A stretch of DNA of 36,723 bases from Anabaena sp. UHCC 0187 (GTDB lineage Bacteria; Cyanobacteriota; Cyanobacteriia; Cyanobacteriales; Nostocaceae). Both the position numbers and the translations under genes were made by a program. The notes under the pieces are model-generated. The model made no database searches. It was not told the DNA's origin and saw only the letters and a program-made list of their open reading frames with translations. Shown here one piece after another: positions 25,197-33,888 of the stretch (within the stretch, counting starts at the first letter, position 1; the number at the start of each line of letters is the position of its first letter). The DNA lies in NCBI RefSeq assembly GCF_009712035.1, contig NZ_VILB01000019.1, positions 1 to 36,723 on the forward strand, in the 5' to 3' direction.

Positions 25197-25489
25197 TTCC
25201 AATCCTGCTCATCTTTTTTACCGCGACTTTTGTAAATTCCGCCTAGATCATGAAGTTGACGGGTTTTTGCAAATAATTCAGTCTCCGTTAAACCCCAGCG
25301 TTGCAAAACTTTATCTAAGTTGCTTTGGATGTCTCGCGCTCCCGGAAAACCTTGATAGCGAATTTTTAGTCTAGCCAATTCTGATAAATTGTAATCTGTT
25401 GCGTCCTGAGAGAGTAAAATATCAATAAGGGGGCGATCGCGGTTGTAGAGTGGATGTTGTTGGTCTTTACCGCCGGAAGATTCTATCAT
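25193..25489 (-). CDS. DUF3288 family protein
   Basis: A 98-residue soluble protein with the conserved DUF3288 pattern: HPLYNRDRPLIDILLSQ, DYNLSELARLKIRYQGFPGARDIQ (residues about 32-56), then WGLTETELFAKTRQLH and a DWN C-terminus. The family is cyanobacterial and without known function. Its last codons overlap the last codons of the MlaD-like gene (convergent), so transcription of each may run into the other. Confidence 0.85.
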   Translation of the reverse strand: MIESSGGKDQQHPLYNRDRPLIDILLSQDATDYNLSELARLKIRYQGFPGARDIQSNLDKVLQRWGLTETELFAKTRQLHDLGGIYKSRGKKDEQDWN

Positions 25490-25733
25490 AATTAATACCC
25501 GTATGAAGTTAGCAATAAATCAACAACTCAAGAGCAAAAAATCTCTATCATTGCTAATTATCCACCATTATCTGGTGAATGACGGCAACTACGCCTTGTC
25601 ACTTACGGCTGTCACTACTGCCATTTAGCTTTAAATAAAGATACATTATCTTTAAGAAAATACAAGAAACTTAAGATGAGGGTGAAATAATATCTCACCC
25701 AAAGTCCAAGCAGCACGAGGGAAAGAACCCGCT

Positions 25734-28187
25734 ATGTTTGAACACTTCACTTCCGAAGCCATTAGGGTAATCATGTTAGCCCAGGAGGAAGCACGACGAC
25801 TGGGACACAACTTTGTAGGAACAGAACAAATTCTCCTGGGTCTAATGGGAGAAGGAACAGGTGTTGCTGCTAAGGTGCTGGCTGAGTTGGGTGTTACCCT
25901 GAAAGAAGCCCGTCGGGAAGTAGAAAAAATAATTGGCCGGGGTTCTGGGTTTGTCCCACCGGAAATTCCTTTTACCCCCAAAGTAAAAAGCCTGTTTGAG
26001 CAATCTTTCCGAGAAGCTCACGGTCTTGGACATAATTACATAAACACTGAACACTTATTATTAGGTTTAACTGAGGCTGGGGAAGGAGTCGCCGCCAAAG
26101 TATTACAAAATCTAGGAGTGGATTTACCAGTTATCCGTTCGGCTGTAATGAGCCGTTTGGGTGAAGATACAACCGTTGTCGCTGGTGGTAGGGGTAATAA
26201 TTCCCAGCGCAATCAAAATCTATCTATAGAGGAGTTTGGCAGAAATCTCACCAAACTGGCTCAGGATGGCAGACTAGACCCCGTAGTCGGTCGCCAGAAG
26301 GAAATTGAAAGAACTGTGCAAATTCTCGGTCGTAGAACCAAAAATAACCCGGTTTTGATTGGAGAACCAGGGGTTGGTAAGACTGCGATCGCTGAAGGTT
26401 TAGCGCAACGCATTGTCAATCAAGACGTTCCCGAAATTTTACTTGATAAACAAGTAATTAGCCTCGATATGGGGTCTGTGGTGGCGGGAACTCGCTTCCG
26501 GGGTGATTTTGAGGAACGCCTCAAGAAAATCATGGAGGAAGTCCGCATCGCCGGTAACATCATCTTAGTCATTGATGAAATTCATACCTTAGTGGGTGCA
26601 GGTGGCACAGAAGGCGGTTTAGATGCAGCTAATATCCTCAAACCGGCTCTAGCACGGGGTGAACTCCAGTGCATTGGTGCTACTACCTTAGATGAATATC
26701 GTCAGCACATTGAGCGTGATGCGGCTCTAGAGCGGCGTTTCCAGCCAATTTTGGTGGGAGAACCATCGGTAGCAGAAACTATTGATATTCTCTATGGTTT
26801 ACGCGGTGCTTATGAACAGCACCATAGAGTCAATATTACTGATGAAGCAGTAATTGCGGCGGCTGAATTGGCAGATCGTTATATTAGCGATCGCTTCCTA
26901 CCAGACAAAGCCATTGACTTGATTGATGAAGCTGGTTCTCGCGTGCGCTTACGTCACTCCCACATTGCGAATAACAAAGAACTCAAACGGGAATTAACCA
27001 CCGCTACCAAAGCCAAATCTGAAGCCATTAGAGTTCAAGATTTTAGCAAAGCTGGTAAATTGCGGATACAAGAATTAGAACTGCAAACCAGACTTGATTT
27101 AGAAGAAAATCTGGAAACTGTCAACGCTCCCCTTGTCAATGAAGAAGACATTGCTCAAATTGTCGCTTCCTGGACGGGTGTTCCCGTTAACAAACTGACT
27201 GAATCTGAATCAGAGTTACTGTTACATCTTGAAGACACTTTACATACAAGATTGATCGGACAAGAACAAGCAGTTACATCGGTTTCTCGCGCTATTCGTC
27301 GCGCCCGTGTCGGCTTAAAAAGTCCTAATCGTCCCATTGCTAGTTTTATCTTCTCTGGTCCAACTGGTGTCGGGAAAACTGAATTAGCTAAGGCTTTAGC
27401 GTCTTACTTCTTTGGTGATGAAGAATCAATGGTGCGTTTGGATATGTCCGAATACATGGAAAGCCACAACGTTTCCAAGTTGATTGGTTCACCTCCAGGT
27501 TATGTAGGATACGACGAAGGCGGACAATTAACGGAAGCTGTGCGGCGCAAACCTTACACAGTGTTGCTATTCGACGAAATCGAAAAAGCGCACCCCGATG
27601 TGTTCAATATGCTACTGCAAATCTTGGATGACGGTCATCTTACGGATGCGAAAGGTCGGAAAGTAGATTTCAAGAATACATTAATTATCTTGACTTCTAA
27701 TATCGGTTCTAAGGTCATTGAAAAGGGTGGTAGCAGCTTAGGGTTTGAATTTGATAATGCAGCAGAAGCTAGTTATCATCGGATTCGTAACTTGGTTAAC
27801 GAAGAACTCAAAGCATATTTCCGTCCCGAATTCCTCAACCGTGTTGATGATATTATCGTCTTCACTCAACTCAACAAAGATGAAGTCAAGCAAATTGCTG
27901 AAATCATGCTGCGTGATGTTGCTAGTCGTCTCAAAGATAAGGACATGACTTTAGAAGTGACTGAAGCTTTTAAAGAGAAGGTTGTCCAAGAAGGCTATGA
28001 TCCTAGCTACGGTGCTAGACCATTACGCCGCGCTATTGTCCGTCTTTTGGAAGATTCTTTGGTTGAAGCGATCTTATCTGGGGAAATAGCAAATGGAGAT
28101 AAGGCTATTGTGGATGTTGATGATGATGGCCAGGTAAAGGTTAGAAAGTCGGAAACTCGTGAGTTGTTATTAACTAATGTTGGTTAA
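25734..28187 (+). CDS. clpC: ATP-dependent Clp protease ATP-binding subunit ClpC
   Basis: An 817-residue AAA+ chaperone, normal length for cyanobacterial ClpC. Two Clp N-repeats occupy residues 1-140. AAA-1 Walker A is GEPGVGKT at residues 210-217 and Walker B is [14 protein letters not shown]/linker region (about residues 425-460) is present, which distinguishes ClpC from ClpB. AAA-2 has GPTGVGKTE (near residue 546) and [14 protein letters not shown]. The C-terminal [15 protein letters not shown] is typical. ClpC unfolds substrates for ClpP/R, including phycobilisome degradation via NblA. The ATG lacks a strong Shine-Dalgarno. Confidence 0.97.
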   Translation: MFEHFTSEAIRVIMLAQEEARRLGHNFVGTEQILLGLMGEGTGVAAKVLAELGVTLKEARREVEKIIGRGSGFVPPEIPFTPKVKSLFEQSFREAHGLGHNYINTEHLLLGLTEAGEGVAAKVLQNLGVDLPVIRSAVMSRLGEDTTVVAGGRGNNSQRNQNLSIEEFGRNLTKLAQDGRLDPVVGRQKEIERTVQILGRRTKNNPVLIGEPGVGKTAIAEGLAQRIVNQDVPEILLDKQVISLDMGSVVAGTRFRGDFEERLKKIMEEVRIAGNIILVIDEIHTLVGAGGTEGGLDAANILKPALARGELQCIGATTLDEYRQHIERDAALERRFQPILVGEPSVAETIDILYGLRGAYEQHHRVNITDEAVIAAAELADRYISDRFLPDKAIDLIDEAGSRVRLRHSHIANNKELKRELTTATKAKSEAIRVQDFSKAGKLRIQELELQTRLDLEENLETVNAPLVNEEDIAQIVASWTGVPVNKLTESESELLLHLEDTLHTRLIGQEQAVTSVSRAIRRARVGLKSPNRPIASFIFSGPTGVGKTELAKALASYFFGDEESMVRLDMSEYMESHNVSKLIGSPPGYVGYDEGGQLTEAVRRKPYTVLLFDEIEKAHPDVFNMLLQILDDGHLTDAKGRKVDFKNTLIILTSNIGSKVIEKGGSSLGFEFDNAAEASYHRIRNLVNEELKAYFRPEFLNRVDDIIVFTQLNKDEVKQIAEIMLRDVASRLKDKDMTLEVTEAFKEKVVQEGYDPSYGARPLRRAIVRLLEDSLVEAILSGEIANGDKAIVDVDDDGQVKVRKSETRELLLTNVG

Positions 28188-28218
28188 TTACGGATTCCTA
28201 CAATATCGGTAATTTATT

Positions 28219-28253
28219 TGGTGGGTGACTTTATTGTTAACCCACCATTTTTT
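28219..28253 (+). terminator. Rho-independent terminator of clpC
   Basis: TGGTGGGT, a 13-base loop, ACCCACCA, then TTTTTTA. It lies 32 bases after the clpC stop codon. Confidence 0.8.
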
Positions 28254-28354
28254 ATGGGTTTTTACGGAAGAATATGGATTAAATGAACCACGAAGAAGCG
28301 AAGAACACGAAGGAAGAAGGAAGAAGAAATAGGTAATCTTATACTATGAGTATG

Positions 28355-28430
28355 GTAGGTTGGGTTGAGGAACGAAACCCAACATTATCAAAGATTTTGT
28401 TGGGTTTCGCTGTCGCTCAACCCAACCTAC
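28355..28430. repeat. Inverted-repeat element (GTAGGTTGGGTTGAG type)
   Basis: Outer arms GTAGGTTGGGTTGAG (28355-28369) and CTCAACCCAACCTAC (28416-28430) are exact inverted copies, with inner arms CGAAACCCAACA and TGTTGGGTTTCG also pairing. This is a common small palindromic element between cyanobacterial genes. A purine-rich AAGAAGCGAAGAACACGAAGG stretch lies just before it. Confidence 0.8.
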
Positions 28431-28455
28431 ATTTCCTTAACCGACAAGTATTGGA

Positions 28456-29277
28456 TTAGCTACTTTCTTTAAGTCTTCTATTAACTGGTTTAACTTCATA
28501 ACCAATAGCTTGTGAAATTAGCTTACATTCTTCAGCAGAAACATATTTTCTAACATAAGTGGGAAACTTATCAGGAATATAAGTATCTTGTAGCCATTGG
28601 TGAAATTTGCCTAATAATTCAAAAGGATAAATCTTTACAAATTGTAAATCTCTATTATCTGGATAGTAATGAGGATATTGTTCTAAACTAGAGGTATCAT
28701 AATTTTCTTCTTCTCTGAGCCAATCACACCATGTCCTTCCTACTGAAATATCAATAGTTGCTCTATCATGTAAAGCTACTCCTTTAGCTTCTAAGTTTCT
28801 CATTAATTTACATATTTCCTCAAAAATACACCATGTTCCATTCGGTAATTTTGTTTTTTGCTCAAACAGCTTTAAACGTTCATACCAAACACGCTGGTAA
28901 GGATGTAAAATTGCGGGTTCTGAAGTAGTAGGAGTTTGACCAATTAAAAGCCATTGCTCCACCCATTCAGATACCATCATTTCAAATTCAGGTGAGAGCC
29001 ACATGGCAAAAGAAACAGCAAGTTTGGGATGAATCCAAATCTCTTTATTTCTACCTTCTTCCCTTTTTTGTACTAGGTCATAAATTTCAATCCCCGTCTT
29101 GTTTTGTAGTAGGTTTAAGAATTGATGAGTTCTATCTTTTTCAAACCAATCATTTGGATTTCTCTTCTTTTGAGTTTGTATCTCATATGCTTTCGTTAAT
29201 TTAGTTGCACTAATATAACCGTCAGTTTTGCGCTGACTAACAATTAATTCACCAACTCGATGTTCAATGTATTCCAT
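28456..29277 (-). CDS. KilA-N domain protein
   Basis: A 273-residue protein. The N-terminal KilA-N domain is recognisable: GELIVSQRKTDGYISATKLTKAY, then WIHPKLAVSFAMWLSPEFEMMVSEWVEQWL (residues about 75-105). This is a DNA-binding module best known from phages and large DNA viruses. The rest is helical and of no recognised type. No phage gene surrounds it, and the region contains few of the octamers common elsewhere, so it may have arrived by transfer. Target unknown. Confidence 0.82.
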   Translation of the reverse strand: MEYIEHRVGELIVSQRKTDGYISATKLTKAYEIQTQKKRNPNDWFEKDRTHQFLNLLQNKTGIEIYDLVQKREEGRNKEIWIHPKLAVSFAMWLSPEFEMMVSEWVEQWLLIGQTPTTSEPAILHPYQRVWYERLKLFEQKTKLPNGTWCIFEEICKLMRNLEAKGVALHDRATIDISVGRTWCDWLREEENYDTSSLEQYPHYYPDNRDLQFVKIYPFELLGKFHQWLQDTYIPDKFPTYVRKYVSAEECKLISQAIGYEVKPVNRRLKESS

Positions 29278-29783
29278 ATCATTAGATTCCTTACTTTGGC
29301 TTATCTAACCACAAATAGTTTTTTTACTAACATCTGCTTTATTGCTTGATGTAGCAACTTATATACCCATTAACATAATAATCATATACAAACGTAGTTG
29401 TAAATACTTTCCTAGTTTATTTTTATTGCTAAGTAGATAATTGCTGTAACAAAACTTCAGTAAACCGCTAAATACTAACTCTATGGGGTACGGAATGTGG
29501 AGTACAAGCAAGCTACAACCCAACCGTATATCTGAGAAGATGTACTTTTAAGTACAAAATGTATAATTTATCATCCAAACATATTTGTTATAACTAATTA
29601 AACGAACATGATATTACGCTATCATGATTTTTAGTTGGCTCTGATACGGCATTTCTATTACCATTAATAGATAATAATTAAATCTTCAATTCATCTTGAT
29701 TACCATCTGACACAAAATTAACAATTAGTTTGATAACTAATGACTAATAATCCATGACTAATGACTAATTAGGTTTTGTTCTG
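29278..29783. other. AT-rich intergenic region, no gene seen
   Basis: A long AT-rich gap between two divergent genes. It contains TGTACTTTTAAGTACA at 29541-29556, which includes a GTAN8TAC match, followed six bases later by TATAAT, and near its end (29737-29771) a run of TGACTAA heptamers. No RNA gene is evident. Confidence 0.45.
29737..29771 (+). repeat. TGACTAA heptamer repeats
   Basis: Three or four units of TGACTAA(T), interrupted by AATCCA, directly in front of the following gene; a typical short tandem repeat of filamentous cyanobacteria. Confidence 0.6.
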
Positions 29784-30392
29784 ATGTCAAATATTTACAA
29801 TACCCAAGAGTTAATTCAGATTTTGGCAACCGAACGCCAAGCTTGCTTAAAAGGTGAACGTTTAAAGTTAGATGTAACTGTTTCTGGTAATCCATTGATA
29901 GACCAGTTTGTCAGAACCGACGGACTGCAAAGATTCACGGCTTACCAAGACTTTAAAACCTCTATTCATGAATATCAACAAGAAAATCAAGTTTCTGGAA
30001 TTATCTGGAAAGATATTACCGTTAAAGGGAAAAATCTGCATTATCCAGAAATTGATCCCGAATTAATTGCTTTAGAAACTGATTTAGAAATCTTGAAATC
30101 TGCCAAAAATTCAATTTTAGAATTTTGGTACACAACAACAGTAGAAATGGATTTGTATTTAAGTTTTAGTAATGGTAAACAACATCAACAAGTTATCAAA
30201 GTAGATGTTGAGAGAATTACCCAAAGAACAGAATGGGCAACTTTATTAAAATGGGAAAACCCGAATTTTTTAGAAATTATTTTGCAATTAGGTTGGGGAC
30301 AACCACAAGAAGCCGCTTATAAACGGGGGAGACCACTTGCAGGTAGTGAATTTATTCATGCGGTCAATCCGGGCTGTTATCCTATCGGTTAA
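29784..30392 (+). CDS. Conserved-looking protein of unknown function
   Basis: A 202-residue soluble protein with no signal peptide or membrane helix. It contains helical N-terminal segments, a central beta-rich part (NSILEFWYTTTVEMDLYLSFSNG) and a Pro/Gly-rich C-terminus (GRPLAGSEFIHAVNPGCYPIG). Normal codon use and an ATG close to heptamer repeats. I recognise no family. It overlaps the convergent J-domain gene by four bases. Confidence 0.7.
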   Translation: MSNIYNTQELIQILATERQACLKGERLKLDVTVSGNPLIDQFVRTDGLQRFTAYQDFKTSIHEYQQENQVSGIIWKDITVKGKNLHYPEIDPELIALETDLEILKSAKNSILEFWYTTTVEMDLYLSFSNGKQHQQVIKVDVERITQRTEWATLLKWENPNFLEIILQLGWGQPQEAAYKRGRPLAGSEFIHAVNPGCYPIG

Positions 30393-31075
30393 ACCGACTC
30401 TTGCGCTTCCCGATACAATCTTTTAGCTATCCGAAATAATTCTTGGCCTGTGTGCAAATAGCGTTCATCATAGTTCAACGGGAAGTAGGCTAACTCTTCT
30501 ATTCCGTCTCCCACTTGACTCATACAGTAGTAAATATGCGCTGCTGCTGGTGCAAAACTAGCAGGATTGGGCAAAGAACGAAACTTAATTTGCGCGTCTC
30601 TCAAGTCTTCTCGACAGGATTCTAAATAATCTTGAAATTCCTCTAAAAGATCATCATCAAAAGGATCTGCGGCTAATTCCTCAATTTGTGCTTCTAAAGA
30701 ATTGAGAATTGTACAAAGTATCCGATTTACTGGTTTATAAACTAAACGTAACCATTCCTCAACGTTCTCATCAACATCTTTTCTAGTTTTCCTAGTTGCT
30801 TTGTAATGCTGTTGGGCAGATTCTGTACGTTTTTGGCGAACTTGATGGAATTGTTCCTTGCTGTGACGGAGTTTTTCATCATAATTCAGGCGACTTTTAC
30901 TGTCACTCAACACCTCATAGGCAGCATTAACACGAATAATTTGCTCATTATCAGTTATTTCTTGATTACTATCAGGATGAAAAATTTTCACCAAGCGGCG
31001 ATAAGCTTGTTTAATCTCCGCTTGACTAGCATGGGTACTAATTTTTAGGGTATCGTAGTGATTAAAATCGGACAT
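30389..31075 (-). CDS. J-domain (DnaJ-like) protein
   Basis: A 228-residue protein with an N-terminal J domain (residues about 6-70): YDTLKISTHASQAEIKQAYRRLVKIFHPDSNQ includes the essential HPD (residues 33-35). There is no Gly/Phe or zinc-finger region, so it is a type III J protein that would direct DnaK to a particular client. The remainder is helical, with two acidic clusters (EELAADPFDDDLLEEF). The client is not evident. Confidence 0.9.
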   Translation of the reverse strand: MSDFNHYDTLKISTHASQAEIKQAYRRLVKIFHPDSNQEITDNEQIIRVNAAYEVLSDSKSRLNYDEKLRHSKEQFHQVRQKRTESAQQHYKATRKTRKDVDENVEEWLRLVYKPVNRILCTILNSLEAQIEELAADPFDDDLLEEFQDYLESCREDLRDAQIKFRSLPNPASFAPAAAHIYYCMSQVGDGIEELAYFPLNYDERYLHTGQELFRIAKRLYREAQESV

Positions 31076-31160
31076 GAATCCAATAGATTGTTAACTGCTA
31101 ATGATAGAACGACCAATAAATAGTAATTTCCAGGAATATGCCGAACAAAGTTTTAATAAC

Positions 31161-31295
31161 CTAACGACGGCCATAGTCAGAAATTACAATTAATAACTTA
31201 CCATGTTGGCAGCGTAAACCAGGCAAATTAACTCGACCTCCCAGATCCAATGACGAGCGGACAGCTTTTTCCCTGGAGTTGACAGGAGAATTAGC
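31161..31295 (-). pseudogene. Possible remnant of a protein-coding gene
   Basis: A 44-codon frame on the minus strand, open from directly after an upstream TAA to TAG at 31161, reads like a protein end (SREKAVRSSLDLGGRVNLPG, then LRCQHGKLLIVISDYGRR) with ordinary codon use but without any start codon. The family is not recognised. It may be the C-terminal relic of a decayed gene or a chance open frame. Confidence 0.3.
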
Positions 31296-31374
31296 TTAAA
31301 GTTATTCTAGATCATAAAAAAATATCGAAATCGGGTTTTTGCTTTTTCATAATTATCAAGTCTAACTCACCCTA

Positions 31375-32199
31375 ATGTCAGCTAAAGATAAAACTAACAT
31401 AAAAGAACATCAAGTGTTAAATATTAAGCAAGATTTTGCCCTTGTTTTAACAGCCAGTATTGATATCAAGGGGATGCCCAAAGCTTATCCTACTGTAGCA
31501 GAACAGCGACAAGAAGATTATTATAATAGTCTTAAATACTATGTCAATAATCACCCGCAAATCCAGAAAATTATATTTATTGAAAATTCAGGATGGAGTC
31601 TTGATAAAGTCAAGAAAGCTGTTACTGATAATCCTTATGATAAAAAGGTTGAATTTATTTCCTTAAATAATAATGATTTTCCGAGAAAGTTTGGCAAAGG
31701 ATATGGAGAGTGTTTATTAATAGAAAAAGGATTAGAAAAATCTAGTTTAATTAATACAGTTACCCATTTTGCTAAAGTCACGGGTCGAATTTATTTAAAA
31801 AATATGACACAAATATTAGAAAATACAAAAGAAGATTATGAGTGTTTATGTGATTATAAGGATCAGGGTTGGAGAATTAGAAGATTATGGGGAGAAAAAA
31901 ACGTAACCGCCCATTGTGATACCCGGTTTTTGGTTTTTACTCAGGAATTTTATCATCAGAATATTAAACCTCTCCATCAACAACATGAACAGGGGTCTTT
32001 TCGTATTGAAACTCAATTTTATCAAGCTATTAAAAGTTTAGAAGGACAACAAAAAATAATTTCTCGTTTTGGTATTGAGCCTGATTTTCAAGGAATCGCT
32101 GGTCATTTTGGTGGTAAAAACTATAGCAGTAAAAAGGAGAGAGCAAAGTTTATGATTCGTTCATGGACTCGGAGATTAATCCCAAGTTTACATCTTTAA
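31375..32199 (+). CDS. Glycosyltransferase-like protein of unknown specificity
   Basis: A 274-residue soluble protein. It begins with a strand FALVLTASIDIKG followed by RQEDYYNSLKYYVNNHPQIQKIIFIENSGWSLD, the pattern of a nucleotide-sugar binding fold in which a short stretch after the strand is followed by a helix, then a HFAKVTGRIYLKNM motif and late SRFGIEPDFQGIAGHFGGKNY and RSWTRRLIPSL. This resembles polysaccharide-cluster proteins with a glycosyltransferase-like fold, but no DxD-type motif is certain. AT-rich relative to its neighbours. Confidence 0.55.
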   Translation: MSAKDKTNIKEHQVLNIKQDFALVLTASIDIKGMPKAYPTVAEQRQEDYYNSLKYYVNNHPQIQKIIFIENSGWSLDKVKKAVTDNPYDKKVEFISLNNNDFPRKFGKGYGECLLIEKGLEKSSLINTVTHFAKVTGRIYLKNMTQILENTKEDYECLCDYKDQGWRIRRLWGEKNVTAHCDTRFLVFTQEFYHQNIKPLHQQHEQGSFRIETQFYQAIKSLEGQQKIISRFGIEPDFQGIAGHFGGKNYSSKKERAKFMIRSWTRRLIPSLHL

Positions 32200-32261
32200 A
32201 TCCCAACTCTTGATTGTTATTTTTGATTTAATTGATCTAAATAACGATGCTGCTTTGGCTA

Positions 32262-32291
32262 GGTATATTCTAGAAATATCTGGAATATACC
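32262..32291. terminator. Hairpin between the convergent cysK and glycosyltransferase-like genes
   Basis: GGTATATTC, a 12-base loop, GAATATACC: a perfect nine-pair stem located between two convergent stop codons. The T-rich tract behind it on the plus strand (AAGGTTTTAA) is short, so a terminator role is probable but not strong. Confidence 0.4.
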
Positions 32292-32301
32292 AAGGTTTTA
32301 A

Positions 32302-33264
32302 CTAAGTGACACTAGTTGTTGTCTTGGCTTCTAATTCTTGGAATAAAGGTGTACTTAAATATCTCTCGCCGAAACTAGGCTGAATCATCACAATTAAGCG
32401 TCCCTGATTTTCTGGACGTTGGGCGACACGAACCGCCGCACACAGGGCTGCACCGCTGGAAATGCCTGATAGTAAACCTTCCTCCCTCGCTAATTTGCGA
32501 CTAAAGGCGATCGCCTCCTCATCAGTAACCGTAATTACCTCATCAATCAATTCTACCTTTAATACTTGAGGAATAAAACCCGCCCCAATGCCTTGAATTT
32601 TGTGAGGGCCTGGTTTACCACCAGATAATATGGGACTATTAGCTGGTTCTACAGCGATCGCTTGAAAACTGGGTTTCCGTGCTTTCAGCACTTCTGCAAC
32701 CCCAGTAATTGTCCCCCCTGTCCCCACTCCTGCCACAATCATATCTACCAGTCCATCGGTATCTGACCAAATTTCCTCAGCGGTAGTTTCCCGATGAATT
32801 TGAGCATTGGCCGGGTTGCGGAACTGCTGCAACATATAGGAGTATGGCGTTCTATCCACTATGTCTTGCGCCCGACGAATCGCCCCACTCATCCCCTCAA
32901 TCCCTGGTGTGAGTTCTAATTCTGCCCCATAAGCCCTTAACATCGCCCGTCGTTCCGCGCTCATGGTTTCCGGCATTGTTAAAATTAATTTATACCCCTT
33001 AGCCGCTGCGGCCATTGCCAAAGCAATTCCGGTATTTCCCGATGTTGGTTCTACCAAAATTGTCTTACCAGGGGCAATTAATCCTTCTGTCTCAGCCGCA
33101 GTAATCATACTTACCCCAATGCGGTCTTTTACCGATGCTGAGGGGTTCATACTTTCCAATTTCACGAGAATTGTAGCCACACAACCTAATTCTTGAGAAA
33201 TCCGGTTTAACTTAACTAAAGGTGTCCGTCCCACCAACTCCGTAATATTTTCAACAATCCGCAT
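32302..33264 (-). CDS. cysK: Cysteine synthase A
   Basis: A 320-residue PLP enzyme making L-cysteine from O-acetylserine and sulfide. The PLP lysine is K46 in [11 protein letters not shown], the substrate loop is PTSGNTG (73-79), the phosphate-binding loop is GTGGTITG (about 177-184), and [12 protein letters not shown] is present near the C-terminus. The lack of a CBS domain separates it from cystathionine beta-synthase. It is preceded by an Rrf2-type regulator with only a 17-base gap, so both are probably one operon, as with CymR-like control of sulfur assimilation genes. Confidence 0.95.
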   Translation of the reverse strand: MRIVENITELVGRTPLVKLNRISQELGCVATILVKLESMNPSASVKDRIGVSMITAAETEGLIAPGKTILVEPTSGNTGIALAMAAAAKGYKLILTMPETMSAERRAMLRAYGAELELTPGIEGMSGAIRRAQDIVDRTPYSYMLQQFRNPANAQIHRETTAEEIWSDTDGLVDMIVAGVGTGGTITGVAEVLKARKPSFQAIAVEPANSPILSGGKPGPHKIQGIGAGFIPQVLKVELIDEVITVTDEEAIAFSRKLAREEGLLSGISSGAALCAAVRVAQRPENQGRLIVMIQPSFGERYLSTPLFQELEAKTTTSVT

Positions 33265-33281
33265 GATAAGTTTTTATGCCT

Positions 33282-33719
33282 TCAAATGTAATACATGATA
33301 TCCAACTGCTTCCGGGAATCCCGTTTTTCACAAAGATCCTGAAGCGAATAGTTTTGTAACACTGAATTTGCCGCCTGACGTGCTTCTTGCCAAATTTCTG
33401 ACACCACAGAATTGTCTAAACTTGTGGGGTTAGTATTTTGCTCACTAGTCTGCACATCTAAACCTTCCAAACATTCTAAAATATCAAAGATACTAATTTT
33501 CCGAGGTTCTCGCGCCAATAAATAACCGCCTTTTGAACCCCGTTGACTTTTAACTATACCCCCACGCCGCAAAGTTGCTAACAGTTGTTCTAAATAACGA
33601 TCAGGTATCTTTTGTTGCGTCGCTATTTGCCGAATTTGCATCGGTTCACCGTTTTCATAATGAGTAGCCATTTCTAATAACGCCAAAATTGCGTATTCAG
33701 ATTTACACGATAGTTCCAC
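33282..33719 (-). CDS. Rrf2 family transcriptional regulator (CymR-like)
   Basis: A 145-residue winged-helix repressor, starting with GTG at 33719: MELSCKSEYAILALLEMA matches the typical Rrf2 start. The recognition helix region is IRQIATQQKIPDRYLEQLLATLRRGGIVKSQRGSKGGYLLAR. The three closely spaced cysteines used by IscR for its Fe-S cluster are absent (cysteines only at residues 5, 83 and 129 or so), so CymR-type control of cysteine metabolism is the better guess, in line with the cysK gene 17 bases downstream. Confidence 0.88.
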   Translation of the reverse strand: MELSCKSEYAILALLEMATHYENGEPMQIRQIATQQKIPDRYLEQLLATLRRGGIVKSQRGSKGGYLLAREPRKISIFDILECLEGLDVQTSEQNTNPTSLDNSVVSEIWQEARQAANSVLQNYSLQDLCEKRDSRKQLDIMYYI

Positions 33720-33823
33720 AAGCAGTAATCCAAGATGAAAGTTGAAGTATGAAGATGAGCAAAACCTGACAGTTCATCTCTTATCCAGTATACTCCGGTT
33801 CTTAACTGGGGTTTTTCTGCCCA

Positions 33824-33850
33824 CAAAAAAACCCCGCCTCATGGCAGGGT
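33824..33850 (-). terminator. Rho-independent terminator of the porin gene
   Basis: On the minus strand ACCCTGCC, loop ATGA, GGCGGGGT followed by TTTTTTTG. About 40 bases after the porin stop codon. Confidence 0.85.
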
Positions 33851-33888
33851 AAAATAACGTTTCAACTTATCAACCGACTTTTAACAGT

